Below, one piece after another: positions 33,285 to 36,252 of a stretch of DNA of 36,252 bases; the stretch's first letter is position 1; the number at the start of each line of letters is the position of its first letter. A program made the position numbers and the translations under genes. The notes below the pieces were generated by a model. The model was given only the letters and a program-made list of their open reading frames with translations. It searched no databases and was not told the DNA's origin. Source of the stretch: Anaerolineae bacterium (GTDB lineage Bacteria; Chloroflexota; Anaerolineae; UBA1429). The DNA is taken from the NCBI GenBank assembly GCA_016928125.1, contig JAFGLK010000475.1, positions 1 through 36,252 on the forward strand, read 5' to 3'.

Positions 33285-34088
33285 TTGCCAAAGGCGCATT
33301 TCCGATTCTATGCCGAACTGAATGATCTGCTGCCACCCGGTCGGCGTCAGGTCCAATTCAGTCATGCCTTTGAGCTGAGTCCCTCGATCAAGGATCTGAT
33401 CGAATCCCTGGGCGTCCCTCACACCGAGATCGACCTCATTCTGGTGAATGGCGAGTCCACCGATCTAGACTACCAGGTACAAGACGGCGACCGGATCAGC
33501 GTCTACCCCGTTTTTGAGTCATTCGACATCACCTCGCTGACGCGCGTCCGCCCAGCGCCTCTGCGTCAGACTCAGTTTGTGCTGGATACCCACCTGGGCA
33601 AGCTGGCTACCTACCTGCGCATGTTTGGCTTCGATGCGCTCTATCGCAACGACTATGCCGACGCCCGGCTCGCCCAGATCTCGCGTCAGCAGGAGCGGAT
33701 CCTGCTGACGCGAGACCATGGGCTCCTGAAGCGCGCCCTAGTGACCCACGGCTATTATGTACGCTCAGAGGATCCCAAGGAACAGATCATCGAGATCTTG
33801 CGGCGCTTTGATCTGTGGCACTCGATACGGCCGTTGAGCCGCTGTCTGCGCTGCAACGGACTGCTCGAACCTGTCTCGAAAGCCGATGTCCTGGACGAGA
33901 TCCCGGCTCGAACACGTCTATACTATGACGCGTTCAGCCGATGTACACACTGCCAACGCATCTATTGGCGGGGCTCTCACTTTGAGCGAATGATCAGGTT
34001 CGTGGAGCAGACCATGGGCGCTGCAGCTGGGGAAGTGGTATCCTCCGAGAGCAGCAGCCCATGCCTTTCCGGGGCCGGAGAGGTTTGA
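33285..34088 (+). CDS. Ub-Mut7C / Mut7-C RNase-domain protein
   Basis: A 267-residue protein. Residues 3-80 form a ubiquitin/ThiS-like fold (HFRFYAELNDLLPP, SIKDLIESLGVPHTEIDLILVNG, VQDGDRISVYPVFES). Residues 88-230 are the Mut7-C domain, a PIN-like RNase fold (FVLDTHLGKLATYLRMFGFDALYRNDYAD, ILLTRDHGLLKRA) followed by a zinc ribbon with CLRC and CTHC. The acidic residues Asp91 and Asp131 fit a metal-dependent nuclease site. Biological substrates are unknown. The TTG start is chosen because the ubiquitin-like strand begins at once and a GGGGG lies just upstream; in-frame ATGs at 33168, 33204 and 33228 would add 19-39 residues without family similarity. The gene is followed by a tRNA whose -35 overlaps its stop codon. 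Confidence 0.82.
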   Translation: MPKAHFRFYAELNDLLPPGRRQVQFSHAFELSPSIKDLIESLGVPHTEIDLILVNGESTDLDYQVQDGDRISVYPVFESFDITSLTRVRPAPLRQTQFVLDTHLGKLATYLRMFGFDALYRNDYADARLAQISRQQERILLTRDHGLLKRALVTHGYYVRSEDPKEQIIEILRRFDLWHSIRPLSRCLRCNGLLEPVSKADVLDEIPARTRLYYDAFSRCTHCQRIYWRGSHFERMIRFVEQTMGAAAGEVVSSESSSPCLSGAGEV

Positions 34089-34113
34089 CGCACCCTGGGC
34101 CACATGGTAGAAT
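34085..34113 (+). promoter_or_regulatory. promoter of the tRNA gene
   Basis: TTGACG (34085-34090), a 17-base spacer and TAGAAT (34108-34113) end 16 bases before the tRNA 5' end. The -35 overlaps the stop codon of the Mut7-C gene. Confidence 0.75.
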
Positions 34114-34129
34114 CCGGCTGGCAGAGAGA

Positions 34130-34201
34130 GGGCCCATAGCTCAGCGGCAGAGCGGCCGGCTCATAACCGGTTGGTCCTTGGTTCGAATCCAGGTGGGCCC
34201 A
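34130..34201 (+). tRNA. tRNA with CAT anticodon (Met elongator; Ile2 not excluded)
   Basis: The cloverleaf folds with acceptor GGGCCCA/TGGGCCC, D arm GCTC/GAGC, anticodon arm GCCGG-CTCATAA-CCGGT, T arm CTTGG-TTCGAAT-CCAGG and discriminator A. The first pair is G-C and the anticodon stem lacks the three G-C pairs of initiators, so it is not fMet. A CAT anticodon with this variable loop (TGGTC) could also be a lysidine-modified tRNA-Ile. The CCA end is not encoded. Confidence 0.93.
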
Positions 34202-34567
34202 TAGAGCACAAGCCCTGGCGACTCGGCTCCCTCGCCCCGCAACCCATAGTAATCGAACAGATTCTGCCACGGCGGCCACCGCAAACAGCCAACCGTCTCT
34301 GCGCGCTCCATGCTTGACGATACGGTTTCACCCTGCGTTGCTGGCCCAATGTGATGCTCGAGAGCTGCTTGGTGCGGGGTGCAGTCGTGCTTGCTTCCTG
34401 GCCGGAGAAGAGGCTGGCCGTGTGCAGCAAGATCAGCCTGAACACCGGGCGACGCGTGTTGCCTCATATCAGCCACGACGGTCAGGGCCCTGTCCTATCG
34501 CACTGGCAGTCTACCGAGGTCACAACTCGGCTCAACACCAGAATCCAAGATCGAAGGAGGCCTCCCC
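34202..34567. other. non-coding stretch between tRNA and beta-helix gene
   Basis: No convincing gene is seen in these 366 bases. Reading frames on the minus strand here pass through the reverse complement of the tRNA and are artefacts. A rightward frame from 34351 has no ribosome binding site and runs into the beta-helix gene. No clear promoter or terminator was found; GAAGGAGG at the right edge is the ribosome binding site of the next gene. Confidence 0.5.
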
Positions 34568-36252
34568 ATGAACGACCCAACTGTGATTATGCCGGACGGT
34601 ACACCGTTCGCTTTCTGGGACGATCGAACCCGCTATGAACGTGCATACCATGTAGCCTGCGAACACCCACAGGCGACCGATGATGGCCCCGGCACCGAAG
34701 AGCGCCCCTTTGCCACCATCGGCCGAGCCGCCGCACTCCTCCAACCTGGCGAGAAGGTCATCGTGCATGCTGGCGTCTACCGGGAGTGCGTGCGGCCCGC
34801 GCGAGGTGGGACAGGGCCAGATGCGATGATCGCCTACGAGGCCGCGCCGGGCGAGGAGGCCACCATTCGCGGCTCTCAGCCCTGGGCCGGCCCCTTCACG
34901 CCCAGTGAGGGCTGGAACTTGGGCCCCCTCCCCGAGGGCGTCACGGTGTGGACCGGCGAGATGCCGGCCGAGTGGTTCCTCGGCTACAACCCCTTCATCG
35001 CGCGCAACGTTTCCTCCGAGTACAACACCTTTGTCAAGGACTGGACCCGCGAGGAGACCGAGATCTTTCTGCTGCGACGCGGCATGCTCCTGGCAGACGG
35101 CGTCCCGCTCAAGCAGGTGTCCTTCCCGCGCGAGTTGGCCGCGTCGGACGGCGCTTTTTGGGTGGAGGAGCCGGGCCTGCGCCTCCACTTTCGTCTGCCG
35201 GGCGACGCCGATCCACAGAGTATGTCCTTAGAAGTGACCACCCGCGAGCAGGCTTTGGCGCCCCTCGATCCAGGGTTGGGCTACATCCGCATCTCGGGGC
35301 TCCGCTTTGAAACCTGCGCGGACGGCTTTCCCGTGCCTCAGCGCGCCATGGTTAGCGCCGCGCGCGGCGACCATTGGATCATCGAGGACTGCACCTTGCG
35401 CTGGGCCAACGCCTGCGCCATCGACTTGGGCAACGAGACCTGGCATCGCCGCAGGATGATGCCCAGCCCCGCAGCGGGCCATCACATCGTGCGGCGCAAC
35501 CACATCTGCGACATTGGCACCTGCGGCATCGCAGCCGTCGGGAACAACGCCAGCACCCTCGTGGAGGACAACACGATCGAGCGCATCGGCTATCACAACA
35601 TCGAGCGCCTTTGGGAGTGCGGCGGTCTCAAGTTCCACACCTGCGATTCGGGCCTCTTTCGCCGCAACATCTTCCGGCACATTCATCATGCGCCGGGCTT
35701 GTGGTTGGATGTGCTCAACCACAACTGCCGCATCACCGAGAACGTCTTTGCCGATATCGACAGCATCAAGGGAGCGCTGTATCTCGAGATGTGTTTCGGG
35801 CTGAACGTTCTGGACCACAACGTGTTCTGGGACATCCGCGGCGACTACTCCCGCCCCTGGGGCGTGATCTCCATGAAGCCGGGCTTTGCGGTCAACATCG
35901 ACAGCGGCGAGCAATGCGTGTTCGCCCACAATCTGCTGGCCGACGTGCCCGACTCGTATGCGCTCTGGTTCAACCTCGACCAGCAGGATCGCATCATGCG
36001 TGGACGCACCGGGCTTTGCCGCCGCCACAAGATTCTGAACAATGTCTTCGTCGGCTGCCCCGAACGCATTCTCCTGTCGCGCACCGCCGACAACCAGTGC
36101 GATGGCAATCTCTACCATGGCGCCGACGATTTCACCTCGTTCTGCATCGAGTACCCGGCGCCGCAGGCGATCCTGGACCTGGAGGCCTGGCAAACTTATT
36201 ATGGCTACGACCAGGGCGCCACTCAGGCGGCCATCACGGTCAGCTTTGATCC
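34568..36252 (+). CDS. right-handed parallel beta-helix protein (3' end outside window)
   Basis: An ATG 7-8 bases after GAAGGAGG opens a frame that continues to the last base (about 561 residues seen). An N-terminal segment with TEERPFATIGRAAALLQPGEKVIVHAGVYRECVRPARGG is the typical opening of pectate-lyase-like or DUF1565-type beta-helix proteins. Further on, repeats of about 22-25 residues with N/D-rich turns occur (HHIVRRNHICDIGTCGIAAV, STLVEDNTIERIGYHN, GLFRRNIFRHIHHA, NCRITENVFADIDS, NVLDHNVFWDIRG), as expected for the stacked coils. There is no signal peptide, so it is probably cytoplasmic or uses another export route. It may bind or cleave polysaccharide, but no catalytic residues can be assigned. 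Confidence 0.85.
   Translation, partial: MNDPTVIMPDGTPFAFWDDRTRYERAYHVACEHPQATDDGPGTEERPFATIGRAAALLQPGEKVIVHAGVYRECVRPARGGTGPDAMIAYEAAPGEEATIRGSQPWAGPFTPSEGWNLGPLPEGVTVWTGEMPAEWFLGYNPFIARNVSSEYNTFVKDWTREETEIFLLRRGMLLADGVPLKQVSFPRELAASDGAFWVEEPGLRLHFRLPGDADPQSMSLEVTTREQALAPLDPGLGYIRISGLRFETCADGFPVPQRAMVSAARGDHWIIEDCTLRWANACAIDLGNETWHRRRMMPSPAAGHHIVRRNHICDIGTCGIAAVGNNASTLVEDNTIERIGYHNIERLWECGGLKFHTCDSGLFRRNIFRHIHHAPGLWLDVLNHNCRITENVFADIDSIKGALYLEMCFGLNVLDHNVFWDIRGDYSRPWGVISMKPGFAVNIDSGEQCVFAHNLLADVPDSYALWFNLDQQDRIMRGRTGLCRRHKILNNVFVGCPERILLSRTADNQCDGNLYHGADDFTSFCIEYPAPQAILDLEAWQTYYGYDQGATQAAITVSFD

Noticed and set aside
33977..34476. Minus-strand frames with stretches such as WIRTKDQPVMS and LDSNQGPTGYEP
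   Set aside because: These are translations of the reverse complement of the tRNA, a common annotation artefact.
34351..34638. 95-residue plus-strand frame in the tRNA/beta-helix gap
   Set aside because: It has no ribosome binding site, overlaps the supported start of the beta-helix gene and has no recognisable sequence.
35228..36193. 321-residue minus-strand frame and an overlapping frame on the plus strand at the right end
   Set aside because: Both are shadows of the beta-helix gene, whose frame is open to the window end and has a strong ribosome binding site and repeat pattern.
1..36252. CRISPR arrays, insertion sequences, prophage or attachment-site repeats
   Set aside because: No regularly spaced direct repeats, transposase, integrase or tRNA-end duplication was seen.

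Overview
The window is about 60% GC bacterial chromosome with tightly packed genes and many GTG/TTG starts. It carries a complete peptidoglycan and divisome gene set but nothing for lipopolysaccharide. The mix of a MraZ-led division cluster, a GH57 branching enzyme, an anaerobic sulfatase-maturase-like radical SAM protein, a GH2-like protein and a beta-helix protein fits a member of Chloroflexota, perhaps Anaerolineae-like. That placement is inference from gene content and was not tested against any database.

Layout. At 1-2248 (+) lie the 3' part of a DUF362 Fe-S protein, a small helical protein of unknown function and an NAD-dependent epimerase. A hairpin-rich convergent gap follows at 2249-2420. 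From 20839 down to 2421 (-) runs one compact dcw (division and cell wall) operon of 18 genes: mraZ, rsmH, ftsL-like, ftsI, murF, mraY, murD, ftsW, murG, two CvpA-like membrane proteins, murC, murB, ddl, ftsQ, ftsA, ftsZ and nrdR. Neighbours overlap by 1-17 bases or are separated by 8-49 bases. A good sigma70-type promoter (TTGGCA-17-TATAAT) precedes mraZ, followed by 10-bp-phased TGnnA boxes that look like a MraZ operator. murE is absent from the cluster.

Upstream of mraZ, on the same strand, are a radical SAM maturase with a SEC-C tail and a HAD phosphatase, coupled by an ATGATG overlap. They are divergent from a type I phosphodiesterase, and a 12-bp inverted repeat lies in the shared promoter region. 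Next come three leftward genes: a 4Fe-4S aldo/keto reductase, a GntR/LacI chimeric regulator and a PadR-GH57 fusion protein. A FecR-like membrane protein diverges from the last of these. A large GH2-like protein that seems to have lost its catalytic residues follows. The right end holds a Ub-Mut7C/Mut7-C RNase-type protein, a tRNA with CAT anticodon, and a parallel beta-helix protein that runs off the window.

How it fits together. The dcw operon makes the UDP-MurNAc-peptide (MurB, MurC, MurD, MurF, Ddl), lipid I and II (MraY, MurG) and the septal machine (FtsZ, FtsA, FtsQ, FtsL, FtsW, FtsI). NrdR, the repressor of ribonucleotide reductase genes, is at its tail. The right half looks like a carbohydrate and regulatory neighbourhood. 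Its most unusual item is a full-length PadR regulator fused to an apparently intact GH57 glucan-branching domain, divergent from a membrane FecR-like protein across an 18-bp palindrome.
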